From positions 1 through 48,500 of the forward strand of contig JAKLKF010000053.1 in the NCBI GenBank assembly GCA_023150805.1: a stretch of 48,500 nucleotides of DNA. The letters run 5' to 3'. The number at the start of each line of letters is the position of its first letter. Position 1 is the first letter of the stretch. This document shows, one piece after another, positions 10,301-18,381 of this stretch. Source of the stretch: Myxococcota bacterium. Its GTDB lineage: Bacteria > Myxococcota_A > UBA796 > UBA2385. The notes under the pieces were generated by a model. That model was not told the origin of the DNA. It saw only the letters and a program-made list of their open reading frames with translations, and did not search any database. The position numbers and the translations under genes were made by a program.

Positions 10301-11380
10301 GTGGGTTTCCCGGATCGAAGACATGGCGGCCGGTTGCTGCTGGCGGGCCTGGCGCTCCTGATCTCGCTGGCGGGAGTGGAGGCGCTGTTCCGCCTGGCCG
10401 GGCTGGGGCGACCGGTCGTGGCCGACGACGTCGAGTTCCGCTGGACCCCCTCCTCCCCCTTCCAGGCCGTCGGCGATCCCGACATCGCCTGGGGCCTGCG
10501 GCCGGGCTGGACCGGAGCGCAGGTCTACCTGCGGATGCCCGAGGGGGTCGAGCTCCACCGGGCCGAGGTCCGGGTCAACGCGCTGGGCCTGCGGGGCCCC
10601 GAGCTGGCGCCTCGGAGCGGGGGGGGCGCTGCACGCCTGCTGCTGCTGGGCGACTCGGTGACCTTCGGGCAGGGGCTGGCGGAGGAGCAGACCATCCCCG
10701 CGGGCCTCGCCCGTCGCCTGCCGGGGGTGGAGGTGGTCAACGGCGGCACCCCCGGCTGGTGCTTGCGGCAGCAGGTGGGCTTCCTGGCGCGGTCCGGCGC
10801 GCAGGTGGGCGCCGACCAGGTGGTCGTGATGCTCTACGTCAACGATCTCCAGCCGGTCTACCCCCGCCCCGACGCCGAGGCGCGCGCCAAGCCCGCACCC
10901 GCCTGGGCGCGGAGAGAGAGCGGCCTGCGCCGCCACAGTTTCGTGATCAACCTGCTCGCGCGGTCGATCGCGGCGCGCAGGGACTTCGCCGGCTGGCAGG
11001 CGGCCGGCGGCGCAGTCCCCACGGGAGGACTGGCGTCGTCGATGAGCTACCTCGACCAGCTCCGTCGCGACGCGACGCCGGCCCGGGCCCGCGCCGAGCT
11101 GGATCGGCTGGCGGCGACCTGCGCGCACCTGGCGGTCCCGTGCACCGTGGCCATGTTGCCGGTGCTCATCGCGGAGGGGGAGGACGAGGGCCAGGACCTG
11201 GTGGAGCTGCTGGTCGCCGCCGCCCGGCAGGCGGGGCTGCCGGTCGTCCGGCTGGACGGAGAGCTGTCGGACCTGCCTCCGTGGAGGCTGCGCGTCTTCC
11301 CGGGGGACCAGCACCCCAGCGCCGAGGCGGCGGATCTGCTGGCGGCCGGGCTGGCGCCGCACCTGCGGCGCTCGCCTTGA
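10301..11380 (+). CDS. Membrane-anchored SGNH/GDSL-family hydrolase
   Basis: This protein of about 359 residues has an N-terminal hydrophobic segment (about residues 11-27) and an SGNH hydrolase core: 'LLLLGDSVTFGQG' with nucleophile Ser119, 'GTPGW' (block II Gly), 'LYVNDL' with Asn181 (block III), and 'DQHPS' with Asp336 and His338. Such enzymes hydrolyse or transfer esters; membrane-anchored ones often act on envelope polysaccharide or lipids. The start is uncertain: the GTG at 10301 follows directly on a GGAG that is too close to act as its ribosome-binding site, so a start a few codons downstream is possible. Substrate cannot be read from the sequence. Confidence 0.88.
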   Translation: MGFPDRRHGGRLLLAGLALLISLAGVEALFRLAGLGRPVVADDVEFRWTPSSPFQAVGDPDIAWGLRPGWTGAQVYLRMPEGVELHRAEVRVNALGLRGPELAPRSGGGAARLLLLGDSVTFGQGLAEEQTIPAGLARRLPGVEVVNGGTPGWCLRQQVGFLARSGAQVGADQVVVMLYVNDLQPVYPRPDAEARAKPAPAWARRESGLRRHSFVINLLARSIAARRDFAGWQAAGGAVPTGGLASSMSYLDQLRRDATPARARAELDRLAATCAHLAVPCTVAMLPVLIAEGEDEGQDLVELLVAAARQAGLPVVRLDGELSDLPPWRLRVFPGDQHPSAEAADLLAAGLAPHLRRSP

Positions 11381-11426
11381 CCGCGGCGCCTCGCCGGCTA
11401 CCAGGGGCCTCCACCTGGAGGTCGTG

Positions 11427-12284
11427 ATGTCGAAGATCGCCGTGCTGGGCGCCGGGCTGCTGGGCGCCGGCTTCGTGGAGAGCCTGCTGTCCAAGGGCCA
11501 CCAGGTCGTGGTCTGGAACCGCACGGCCGCCAAGCTGGCCCCCCTGGTCGAGAAGGGGGCCGTGGCGGCCACCTCGCCGGCCGAGGCGGTGACCGGGGTC
11601 GAGCGCACCCACCTGGTGCTGGCCGAGGACAGCGTCGTCGACGCGGTGCTGGAGGCGGCCCGGCCTGGGCTGGCGGCCGGGGCCTGGATTCTTGATCACT
11701 CGACCAACGCGCCGGCCGGGGTCGCGGCGCGGCACTCACGCCTGCGCGCGGCCGGCCTGCGCTACGTGCACGCGCCGGTCTTCATGTCGCCGCGGGACGC
11801 CCGGGGGGCGACCGGCCTGATGCTGCTGGCCGCGACCGCCGACGAGGCGGCGGAGCTGCTGCCCCTGCTCTCGCCCCTGACCGGCAAGGTCTGGCACGTC
11901 GGCGAGCGGCCGGACCTCGCCGCGGTCTACAAGCTCTGCGGCAACGGCATGCTGGTCTCGCTGGCGGGCACCATGGGGGACCTGTTCGCGGTGGCCGAGG
12001 CCCAGGGCGTGCCGCCGGCCGGCGTGCTGGCCCTGTTCGAGGAGTTCCGCGCCGGCGCCGCCCTGCCCTTCATGGGGCGACGGGTGCTGTCGGCGCCCAC
12101 CGCGACGCCGAGCTTCGAGCTGGCGATGGCCCGCAAGGACGTGCGCCTGATGATCGAGGCCGCGGGAGGTCCGCAGGGCCTGGTCGTGCTGCCGGGCGTG
12201 GCGGCCGGGATGGACGCCGCCCTGGCGCAGGGCCAGGGCGACCGGGACTTCGCGGTCTTCGCGTGGCCGGGTCGGAAGGGCTGA
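11427..12284 (+). CDS. NAD(P)-dependent dehydrogenase, 3-hydroxyisobutyrate dehydrogenase family
   Basis: This 285-residue beta-hydroxyacid dehydrogenase has the Rossmann loop 'VLGAGLLGAGF' at residues 5-15, 'WNRT' (an Arg at the position that often favours NADPH), the 'DHST' substrate-loop signature and the catalytic Lys169 with Asn173 in 'YKLCGNGM'. The usual 'P.SGG..GA..G.L' loop reads 'VFMSPRDARGATGLM', so the substrate may differ from 3-hydroxyisobutyrate or tartronate semialdehyde. I prefer the ATG at 11427 over the GTG one codon upstream because GGAGG at 11417-11421 is then 5 bases away. It runs toward the nucleotidyltransferase gene, ending 20 bases from it. Confidence 0.9.
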   Translation: MSKIAVLGAGLLGAGFVESLLSKGHQVVVWNRTAAKLAPLVEKGAVAATSPAEAVTGVERTHLVLAEDSVVDAVLEAARPGLAAGAWILDHSTNAPAGVAARHSRLRAAGLRYVHAPVFMSPRDARGATGLMLLAATADEAAELLPLLSPLTGKVWHVGERPDLAAVYKLCGNGMLVSLAGTMGDLFAVAEAQGVPPAGVLALFEEFRAGAALPFMGRRVLSAPTATPSFELAMARKDVRLMIEAAGGPQGLVVLPGVAAGMDAALAQGQGDRDFAVFAWPGRKG

Positions 12285-12304
12285 GGGGGAGGGGGGACCG
12301 CTCC

Positions 12305-12871
12305 TCAGCGCTTCGCGCCACGGATCGCGGACTCCAGGGCAGGCAGCAGATCGGACTGCCCCAGCGCCTCCTCGAGCTGGGACAGCAGGTCCCTGGCCTC
12401 GTCCAGCTCCACCTCGCCCCCTGCGATCAAGGCGCGCAGGTCCTCCAGATCCTTGCCCCTGCCGGCCAGGACCTTCATCACGACCAGGTCGGTGGCGCTG
12501 GCCACGGGCACATTCACACCGTCGACCGCAGCCATGGTGGCGCGCCGAAGGGCCAGCGCCTCCAGGCCGGAGCCCGCCAGGACCAGGTCGATCTCCATCC
12601 CCGTCGGCCCGTGGCGGAGGGGGAGAACGGCGGCGCTGCGCACCAGCTCGTCGGCGCTTGCGGGGTAGCGATGGCGGATGTCCCGTCGCTCCAGGTCCAC
12701 GAGCAGCGCGGGAAGGGCTGCGCGCGAGACGTCTGCGGTGACATCGATGTCCTGGGTCGCGCGGGGGGCGCCGCGCACGGCGACGGCCTGCGCGCCGAAG
12801 AGGTACCAGGCGACCTGACGGCGCGCGAAGACCTCCCGCAGCGCCGAGAGGACCTCAGCGACGGCCGACAT
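12305..12871 (-). CDS. Nucleotidyltransferase-fold protein (AbiEii/DUF6036-like)
   Basis: This 188-residue protein has the start of a minimal nucleotidyltransferase fold: 'WYLFGAQAVAVRGA' then 'ATQDIDVTAD', matching the hG[SGA]-x(9-13)-D-x-D pattern, with a third acidic strand 'GMEIDLVLAG' (EID). A later 'ATDLVVMKVLAGRGKDLEDL' matches the helical part of proteins annotated as AbiEii/DUF6036-type transferases, where a Lys and a final acidic Asp-Leu-Asp-Asp/Glu-Asp turn are conserved. Some relatives are toxins of two-gene systems that nucleotidylate RNA or protein. The gene overlaps the upstream 83-residue gene by 17 bases. The fold is well supported; toxin function is inference. Confidence 0.8.
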   Translation of the reverse strand: MSAVAEVLSALREVFARRQVAWYLFGAQAVAVRGAPRATQDIDVTADVSRAALPALLVDLERRDIRHRYPASADELVRSAAVLPLRHGPTGMEIDLVLAGSGLEALALRRATMAAVDGVNVPVASATDLVVMKVLAGRGKDLEDLRALIAGGEVELDEARDLLSQLEEALGQSDLLPALESAIRGAKR

Positions 12872-13106
12872 GGGCCGCGCGGGCGAGCAGGGCGCAGAGC
12901 CGGAGGTGGTGTTCCAGGTCCTCCCGGCGGTCGGCGTCGGTCGGCCACTCGGGGCGCGTGCGCTTTGCGGCCTCGTACAGCGCGATGGCGATGCGGACCT
13001 TGTCCTCTACTGGCTGGGCGGCCCGCTCGGCCCGGGCCAGGCGGGCGGGGGCCTCCCAATCGCGTTGCGCGTAGCGGCGGAGATCGGCGGGGTCGATGCG
13101 GGTCAC
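12855..13106 (-). CDS. Small charged partner of the nucleotidyltransferase gene
   Basis: This 83-residue protein begins at a GTG and is very rich in Arg, Ala, Glu and Asp. It is predicted to be helical ('DPADLRRYAQRDWEAPARLA', then 'VEDKVRIAIALYEAAKRTRPEW'). Its stop lies 17 bases inside the nucleotidyltransferase gene, a layout typical of paired, translationally coupled genes such as toxin-antitoxin pairs. I see no DNA-binding motif and do not recognise a named family. No good Shine-Dalgarno precedes it. It could be an antitoxin or just an accessory subunit. Confidence 0.65.
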   Translation of the reverse strand: MTRIDPADLRRYAQRDWEAPARLARAERAAQPVEDKVRIAIALYEAAKRTRPEWPTDADRREDLEHHLRLCALLARAAHVGRR

Positions 13107-13130
13107 GTCTCGGCCCTAACGTGAGCGGGC

Positions 13131-13145
13131 GGCCCGCGGCGGGCC
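13131..13145 (-). terminator. GC hairpin after the arylsulfotransferase-like gene
   Basis: Bases 13131-13136 and 13140-13145 form a perfect 6-bp G-C stem with a 3-base loop, directly after the stop codon of the minus-strand gene that ends at 13147. No T-run follows. Confidence 0.35.
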
Positions 13146-13146
13146 C

Positions 13147-14622
13147 TCACTCCGGCGCGGTGGCCCCTACCAGCGCGTACAGATCGGGGATCCACTCGCT
13201 GCGGCCCATCATGTGGTCCTCGTCGTAGGACAGGTGCCAGACGGCCTGGCCCGCCGGGTCGACCTCGAAGACGTGGCCGGCGCTGCCCAGGGTGTGCAGG
13301 GTGTTGCCGTTGTCCAGGCGCCAGGTGTCGCCGTTGGTGCGGGCGTAGACCCCGGGGCTGTAGGACCAGACCTGGGTGAGCAGGCGGGTCTCGTGGTCGA
13401 CGTCGTACTCGATGGCCCAGGTGTCGTCGACACCGTCGACGACGACGTGCGAGGAGAGCAGCAGGGTGCCGGCCTCGGTCCAGCTCACGCCGTGCTGCCA
13501 GGTGAAGGCCTGGCTTCCCTCGGCGAAGTCGTAGCCGCCCTCCACCTCGCCGGCCCACCACAGGCTGTCGCCGGTGGTGCGGTCGATCTCGACCAGGGAG
13601 TCGTTGGTGTAGAAGCTGAACAGGAAGCGGTCGGTGCGATCCTCGTAGTACAGTCCGTTCGATGCACAGTCCCCGGCCCCTGGCCAGTCGGCGTCACAGG
13701 TCCACAGCACGGTCTCGTCCGCCTCGCCGAAGCCCCTGGTGACCAGGGCCTCGCCGCCGCCGTGGTCCTGGCTGCCCCAGGCCAGGGAGCCGTCGGGGAG
13801 CTGGACGAAGGCGTGGTGCAGCCCGGGCGTGGGGAGGTTGTCCCACTCCTGGTCGAGCGTGCGCCGGAAGACCCGGGAGGCGGCGCCGTCGTCCCACTCG
13901 CTCCAGTAGGTGTTGGCGTCCCAGAGCAGGTGATCCCCCGAGCGCGCGACCTGGGCGTACATGGTCCAGCGCTCGTCGGGGGTCTGCAGGGCCCAGACGG
14001 CGCGGCCCTGGCGATCGTAGATGACGGTCCACCAGGTGCCACGGGTCCAGCCTCCGGGCTCCTGGTTGACGCTGGTGAGCAGGTAGTCGGCGCCCAGCAG
14101 CCAGCGGTCGGACAGGGCGACGTCGACCAGGGCTACGGGCAGCGCGGGCGGGTGGGCGCCGGCCTGGATCGGGCTGTCGGCCGCCACCACCTCTCCGTCG
14201 CCGACCAGGCGCCACTGGACGGAGGCGCCGAAGGGCACGCCGAGCAGGACCTGCTCCTGGGTGCCCTCGCCGCGCTCCACCGACGGGGTCGACAGCCAGG
14301 TCCCCTCGTCGAAGCTGTACTCGACATGGACGGTGGCCGGCCTCGCCTGCGTCCAGCGGGCATAGACCACGCTCTCGACGTAGTAGTAGCGGCGGCTGGA
14401 CAGGTCCTCGAACAGCGGGGTGGTGCCGCCGTCGGCGCCGCCCCCGTCGGTGCCGCCCCCGTCGGTGCCGCCGCCGTCCGGCAAGCCTCCGTCGGTGCCG
14501 CCGCCGTCCGGCAGGCCTCCGTCCACGGTCCCGCCGCCGTCGGTGGGCGCCGGGCCGGAGTCGTCGCCCGCGCCGCCTCCGGCGCATGCCCAGAGCCCGA
14601 GGGCGAGCAGCGGGGCGATCAT
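13147..14622 (-). CDS. Arylsulfotransferase-like (ASST-type) lipoprotein
   Basis: This 491-residue lipoprotein has the lipobox LWAC (Cys13), then about 50 residues of Gly/Asp/Thr/Pro low-complexity tether. The rest is a beta-propeller-like protein with the recurring motifs of the arylsulfate sulfotransferase families: 'YDRQGRAVWAL', 'LHHAFVQLPDGSLAWGS', 'QHGVSWTEAGTLLLSSH', 'NGNTLHTLGSAGHVFEVD'. Family enzymes transfer sulfate between phenols via a catalytic His; I cannot say which His would serve here, and many relatives have no known activity. An in-frame frame extends upstream through the UbiD gene but the ATG at 14622 begins the signal peptide. It overlaps the UbiD stop codon as ATGA. Confidence 0.85.
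   Translation of the reverse strand: MIAPLLALGLWACAGGGAGDDSGPAPTDGGGTVDGGLPDGGGTDGGLPDGGGTDGGGTDGGGADGGTTPLFEDLSSRRYYYVESVVYARWTQARPATVHVEYSFDEGTWLSTPSVERGEGTQEQVLLGVPFGASVQWRLVGDGEVVAADSPIQAGAHPPALPVALVDVALSDRWLLGADYLLTSVNQEPGGWTRGTWWTVIYDRQGRAVWALQTPDERWTMYAQVARSGDHLLWDANTYWSEWDDGAASRVFRRTLDQEWDNLPTPGLHHAFVQLPDGSLAWGSQDHGGGEALVTRGFGEADETVLWTCDADWPGAGDCASNGLYYEDRTDRFLFSFYTNDSLVEIDRTTGDSLWWAGEVEGGYDFAEGSQAFTWQHGVSWTEAGTLLLSSHVVVDGVDDTWAIEYDVDHETRLLTQVWSYSPGVYARTNGDTWRLDNGNTLHTLGSAGHVFEVDPAGQAVWHLSYDEDHMMGRSEWIPDLYALVGATAPE
14423..14535 (-). repeat. In-frame tandem repeats encoding the Gly/Asp tether
   Basis: Short repeats with periods of 15 and 30 bp encode alternating GTDGG and LPDGG blocks just after the lipobox of the arylsulfotransferase-like lipoprotein. 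Tandem DNA repeats of this type can change in copy number and so alter tether length. Confidence 0.7.
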
Positions 14623-16421
14623 GGCGCGGTCAGGACCCCCTCCCAGTCGCCGTCGCCCATCTCGACGCCGCCCTGGGGGAAGTACTCCTTCCACCGGCGG
14701 TCCACCAACGCCTTGGTGTCGGGGTCGCAGAACAGCTCGGCCGGGTAGTGGTCCTTCATGCGGGCGTCGATGAAGACGGTGCCCTCGTGCACGACGTGGT
14801 TGCGCACCACGCGGGTGCGGGACCAGATGTCGCCGGCCGGCTCGAAGCGGGTGAAGACCGTCCACAGGAAGCGCGCCTCCTCGGCGCAGGCGCGCGGTGC
14901 GTCGTCCAGCAGCACGACCAGCGGCCAGTCCTTGAAGGCATCCTGCAGGCGCTCGGACAGGCCGGGCTCCTGCCGGTGGGGCACCGTGGACAGTGCCAGA
15001 CAGCCGGGGCAGAAGGCCACGGCGTCCCGCACGCCGGCGGGCAGCTGCCCCTGGAAGGCCTGGGGCAGGGTCCGCCAGGGCTCGCCGACGCCCAGCATCA
15101 CGCCGCGGCTGCCCTTGTTCACCTCGGGGCCGGTGTAGTCCAGCGTGTCCATGGACAGGCGCCCGAAGATGTACAGATCCGTCTCGGGGTGGAAGCGCTC
15201 CAGCACGTGGGCCAGCAGGCCGCGGAAGTCGCGCAGGTCCCGGGGCTGGTCGACGACGAGCAGGAACTTGGTGAGCGAGAGCTGCCCCTCGCCCAGGATG
15301 CGGAAGGCGTGCTGCATCGCCTCTCGTCCGAAGCGGTCCTTGACGACGGCGGCGCCCAGGCTGTGGAAGCCCGTCTCGCCGTAGCTCCACAGGTCGCGCA
15401 CGCCCGGCATGACGACGGGGAACAGCGGGCTGAGCAGGTCCTGGAGGTACTCGCCGATCCAGTAGTCCTCCTGCCGGGGCTTGGCGACGACGGTGGCCGG
15501 CCAGATGGCGTCCTTGCGGCGCAGGACCCGGTCGACCTGGACGATGGGGTAGTCGTGCTTCAGGCTGTAGTAGCCGTAGTGGTCGCCGAAGGGGCCCTCG
15601 GGCCGTCGCACATGGGGCGGCACCCGGCCGACCAGGGCGACCTCGGCCTGGGCGACGAGCGGGTGGGGGCCGGCGGGGTTGTCACACAGCGGCAGCTTGT
15701 CTCCCAGCAGCAGGCTGGCCAGCAGCAGCTCGGGCACGTCCTCGGGCAGGGGCGCGATGGCCGACAGGATGAGGGCGGGCGGGCCGCCGACCATGACCGT
15801 GACCGGCAGGGACTGGCCCCTCTGTTCGGCCACGTGGTGGTGGAAGCCGCCACCCTTGCCGATCTGCCAGTGGATGCCGGTGGTGCGATCGTCGTGCCGC
15901 TGGATGCGGTACATGCCCAGGTTGTGGGTGCCGTGCTCGGGGTGCTCGGTGTAGACCAGGGGCAGGGTGACGAAGGCGCCGCCGTCCTCCTTGTGACAGT
16001 GCAGCAGCGGCAGGCGGGAGAGCTGGGGCTCCTCGACCACCTCGGTGACGGGGCCGCGGGCGGCGCGGGTGGTGCCGAGCTTGAGGCCCTGGAGCAGGAA
16101 GTCGCGCTTGGCCCACAGCTTTCCGGCGGTGGGGGGCACGAGCTCCATCGGCAGGCGGGCGGCCTGGGCGACGAAGTCCAGGGGGCGGCGGCCGAAGGCC
16201 AGCTCGACCCGGCCGCGGGTGCCGAACAGGTTGGTGACGACGGGCAGGTCGCTGCCCTTCACGTTGCGGAAGAGCAGGGCCGGCCCGTGGGCGGCGATGA
16301 CCCGCTTGTGGATCTCGGCCACCTCCAGGTAGGGGTCGACGGGGGCGTCGATCTCGACGAGCTGGCCGGCCTGGCGGAGCAGGGCGAGGAAGGCGCGCAG
16401 ATCGGGGACGGCAGCGGACAC
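14619..16421 (-). CDS. UbiD-family prenyl-FMN-dependent decarboxylase
   Basis: This 600-residue protein is a UbiD-type decarboxylase. Such enzymes use prenylated FMN (made by a UbiX partner) to decarboxylate aromatic or unsaturated acids, including the ubiquinone precursor. Marks: 'HNLGMYRIQRHD' near residue 168 (Arg for the cofactor phosphate), 'GGPPALILSA', the signature 'RPEGPFGDHYGYYS' near residue 277 in place of the common PFGE/DFxGYY, and 'MPGVRDLWSYG'. It is longer than the 490-residue E. coli UbiD and resembles the longer menaquinone/ubiquinone-type clade. The start is GTG at 16421 with GGAGG just upstream. No UbiX gene is in the window. The stop overlaps the next gene as ATGA. Confidence 0.93.
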   Translation of the reverse strand: MSAAVPDLRAFLALLRQAGQLVEIDAPVDPYLEVAEIHKRVIAAHGPALLFRNVKGSDLPVVTNLFGTRGRVELAFGRRPLDFVAQAARLPMELVPPTAGKLWAKRDFLLQGLKLGTTRAARGPVTEVVEEPQLSRLPLLHCHKEDGGAFVTLPLVYTEHPEHGTHNLGMYRIQRHDDRTTGIHWQIGKGGGFHHHVAEQRGQSLPVTVMVGGPPALILSAIAPLPEDVPELLLASLLLGDKLPLCDNPAGPHPLVAQAEVALVGRVPPHVRRPEGPFGDHYGYYSLKHDYPIVQVDRVLRRKDAIWPATVVAKPRQEDYWIGEYLQDLLSPLFPVVMPGVRDLWSYGETGFHSLGAAVVKDRFGREAMQHAFRILGEGQLSLTKFLLVVDQPRDLRDFRGLLAHVLERFHPETDLYIFGRLSMDTLDYTGPEVNKGSRGVMLGVGEPWRTLPQAFQGQLPAGVRDAVAFCPGCLALSTVPHRQEPGLSERLQDAFKDWPLVVLLDDAPRACAEEARFLWTVFTRFEPAGDIWSRTRVVRNHVVHEGTVFIDARMKDHYPAELFCDPDTKALVDRRWKEYFPQGGVEMGDGDWEGVLTAP

Positions 16422-16459
16422 GGGGCCTCCGGAAGAGGAGGGGGATATCCCGCCCGGGG

Positions 16460-16491
16460 CCCCGCGCCGGCCCTTCCCTGGCGCCGCGGGG
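16460..16491 (-). terminator. GC-rich hairpin between the P460 and UbiD genes
   Basis: Bases 16460-16466 and 16485-16491 pair over 7 bp, with a further inner GCGCC/GGCGC pairing. It lies just after the P460 stop on the minus strand and before the UbiD start, so it could end or attenuate the P460 transcript. No T-run. Confidence 0.3.
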
Positions 16492-16493
16492 GG

Positions 16494-17057
16494 CTACTCG
16501 GCGGCCGGCGGAGCGCCGAAGACGGAGTCGGTGCTGGCCGAGGCGTGGCAGCCGCTGCACATCTCGACCTTGCCGGCCTCCATCACGGTGCCGTCGGGCG
16601 CGTACATGGCCCAGAACCAGTCGCCGTTGTCCGGGTCGTAGCCCGCGCGCTTCTGCATGACGGTCAGCGACGCGGGGTCGGCGTCGGTGGCGGCCATGTA
16701 CTGCTCCTTGACGGAGATGGCGCCGTCGGGGGCTGCGCCGCTCATGTCCCAGGCCATCAGCGCGTCGTCATAGTAGGCGACGACGTAGGCGTCCATGTGC
16801 GAGCCGCTGAGCACGGGGGAGGTGGTCCAGCCGTCCTTCTGGCCCCAGCCGGTGTAGCCGTCGATGGCGGTCCACAGGGCCGCGGCGATCTCGGCGTCGG
16901 TCAGGGGCTCGGTGCCGCCGTCGCTGGTGCCACCATCGCTGGCGCCACCATCGCTGGTGGCGCCGCTGTCGTCGCCGTCCTTGTCGCCGCAGGCGGCCAG
17001 GGCGAGGGGGGCAACGAGGAGGAGGGCGGCGAGGGGGAAGGTGGGGGTGCGGTGCAT
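16494..17057 (-). CDS. Cytochrome P460-family c-type heme lipoprotein
   Basis: This 187-residue protein has a signal peptide with lipobox LAAC (Cys23) and an Asp/Ser/Gly/Thr tether. Residues about 55-187 match the cytochrome P460 domain: 'AYVVAYYDDAL', 'DGAISVKEQYMA', 'VMQKRAGYDPDNGDWFWAMY.PDG' and a c-type heme site CSGCH (Cys167, Cys170, His171) near the C-terminus. P460 proteins bind heme that in some members is crosslinked to a Lys or Tyr and oxidise hydroxylamine; many relatives in non-nitrifiers have unknown or nitric-oxide-related roles. The Lys in 'VMQKR' is a candidate for the crosslink position. It is divergent from the ECF sigma gene across 124 bases. Confidence 0.92.
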   Translation of the reverse strand: MHRTPTFPLAALLLVAPLALAACGDKDGDDSGATSDGGASDGGTSDGGTEPLTDAEIAAALWTAIDGYTGWGQKDGWTTSPVLSGSHMDAYVVAYYDDALMAWDMSGAAPDGAISVKEQYMAATDADPASLTVMQKRAGYDPDNGDWFWAMYAPDGTVMEAGKVEMCSGCHASASTDSVFGAPPAAE

Positions 17058-17181
17058 CGGGGAGGTCTCCGTGAGGACGGGATGTCCGGTGCCTTCGTCG
17101 GCGGAGCGCCGCTGGCGTTACACGGCGACGGTGCAGGACCCCGAGGACATCGGCAGAGGCCCCACCGCGCCCGGCTTCCGC

Positions 17182-17769
17182 ATGGACGCGGCCGACCGGC
17201 TGCTGCTGGAGCGGCTGCGCCGGCGGGATGATCGCGCCTTCCTGGAGCTGGTCGGGCGGCACCAGGGGGCGATGGTGCACTTCGCCCGGTCCTTCGTCCG
17301 GGACCCCGCGGTGGCAGACGAGGTGGTGCAGGAGGCCTGGCTGGCCTTCGTCGGCGGCCTGCCCCGCTTCCAGGAGCGGTCCAGCCTGAAGACCTGGCTG
17401 TTCAGCATCCTGGCCAACAAGGCGAAGACGCGGGCGGTGCGCGAGGGCCGGGCGCTGGCTTTCGACCTGGACGGGCCGGAGGCGGCTGCGGTGGTCGAGG
17501 CCGGGCGGGAGGACAGCGCGGGACGCTGGCACGGGGCGTCGGCGCCAGGCCCGGACCGGGCGCTGGCGGGCAGGCAGGCGCTGGCGGCGCTGGCGCAGGC
17601 GCTGGAGACCCTGCCGCCGGCGCAGCGCGCGGTGGTCGTGCTGCGCGACGTCGAGGGGCTGGACGCCGACGAGGTGTGCAACATCCTGGGCCTGAGCGAG
17701 ACGAACCAGCGCGTGCTGCTGCACCGGGGTCGACACCGGCTGCGGCAGGCGCTGCAGGAGCACCGATGA
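17182..17769 (+). CDS. ECF-type RNA polymerase sigma factor
   Basis: This 195-residue sigma factor has region 2 ('AFLELVGRHQGAMVHFARSFVRD..VADEVVQEAWLAFV', 'SSLKTWLFSILANKAK') and region 4 ('LETLPPAQRAVVVLRDVEGLDADEVCNILGLSETNQRVLLHRGRHRLR'), with a linker of about 50 residues between. It directs polymerase to a specific promoter set. The ATG at 17182 gives the usual ECF length; an in-frame GTG at 17131 is an alternative, and neither has a clear ribosome-binding site. The stop overlaps the next start as ATGA, so sigma and the membrane partner are made together. The divergent P460 gene is a plausible target; that is inference. Confidence 0.93.
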   Translation: MDAADRLLLERLRRRDDRAFLELVGRHQGAMVHFARSFVRDPAVADEVVQEAWLAFVGGLPRFQERSSLKTWLFSILANKAKTRAVREGRALAFDLDGPEAAAVVEAGREDSAGRWHGASAPGPDRALAGRQALAALAQALETLPPAQRAVVVLRDVEGLDADEVCNILGLSETNQRVLLHRGRHRLRQALQEHR

Positions 17770-18302
17770 GCGGCAGGGACGAGGCGGCGCGGCAGGGAGG
17801 CCTGGAGGAGGCGCCGGGCGTGGAGGGCCTGTCCGACCTGTGCGGGGGCGCGCTGTCGCCGGGCTCGCAGGCCGACCTGCTGGCGGCGCTGCAGGGCCTG
17901 CCCGAGCCGGTGACCGCCTCGGTGCCGGCGGGCCTGGTGCTCCTGGCGCTGGTGGAGCGGCGGGGGGAGCCGGCGGCGTGGACCGCGGGGGCCCTGTTCG
18001 CCGCGGTGGCGTTGCTGGGCGCGGCGGGTGCCGGGCCGGTCTCGCCCGGCCTGGCCTGCCTGCTGCTCGTCGTGGGGCCCGGGCTGGGCGGCGCGGGCCT
18101 CGCCGCGGCGCTGGCGCGCTGGGGGCGCGTGGCCACCTCGCGGGGCCTGCTGGTCCTGCTCTCGGTGGCACCGGCGCTGCTCGCCTCGCAGGTCGGCTGC
18201 CCGGCGGACGGTTGGCTCCACGCGCTCCTGGTCCACCTGGGGGCGACGCTGGTCCTCGCGCTGGCGCTGCGCGGGCGAGGTCGACGCCCGCGGCCCGCGT
18301 GA
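17766..18302 (+). CDS. Membrane anti-sigma candidate coupled to the ECF sigma gene
   Basis: This 178-residue protein has a soluble N-terminus of about 45 residues and four to five hydrophobic segments (about 50-70, 80-98, 102-118, 127-147, 158-175). A 'GCPADGWLHALLVHLGAT' stretch between the last two segments recalls the conserved Cys-Pro...His loop of DUF1109/NrsF-type and related membrane anti-sigma factors. The ATGA overlap with the sigma gene supports an anti-sigma role at the inner membrane. No zinc-binding HxxxCxxC (ZAS) motif is seen in the N-terminus. Family placement is inference from context and one loop. Confidence 0.75.
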   Translation: MSGRDEAARQGGLEEAPGVEGLSDLCGGALSPGSQADLLAALQGLPEPVTASVPAGLVLLALVERRGEPAAWTAGALFAAVALLGAAGAGPVSPGLACLLLVVGPGLGGAGLAAALARWGRVATSRGLLVLLSVAPALLASQVGCPADGWLHALLVHLGATLVLALALRGRGRRPRPA

Positions 18303-18381
18303 GCGGCTTCCATCCCACGACCGCCGCGGTAGGGGTATCGTCAGGTCTCGCCCGCATCCCAGGGCGGCTGGAGCGGTCGGC

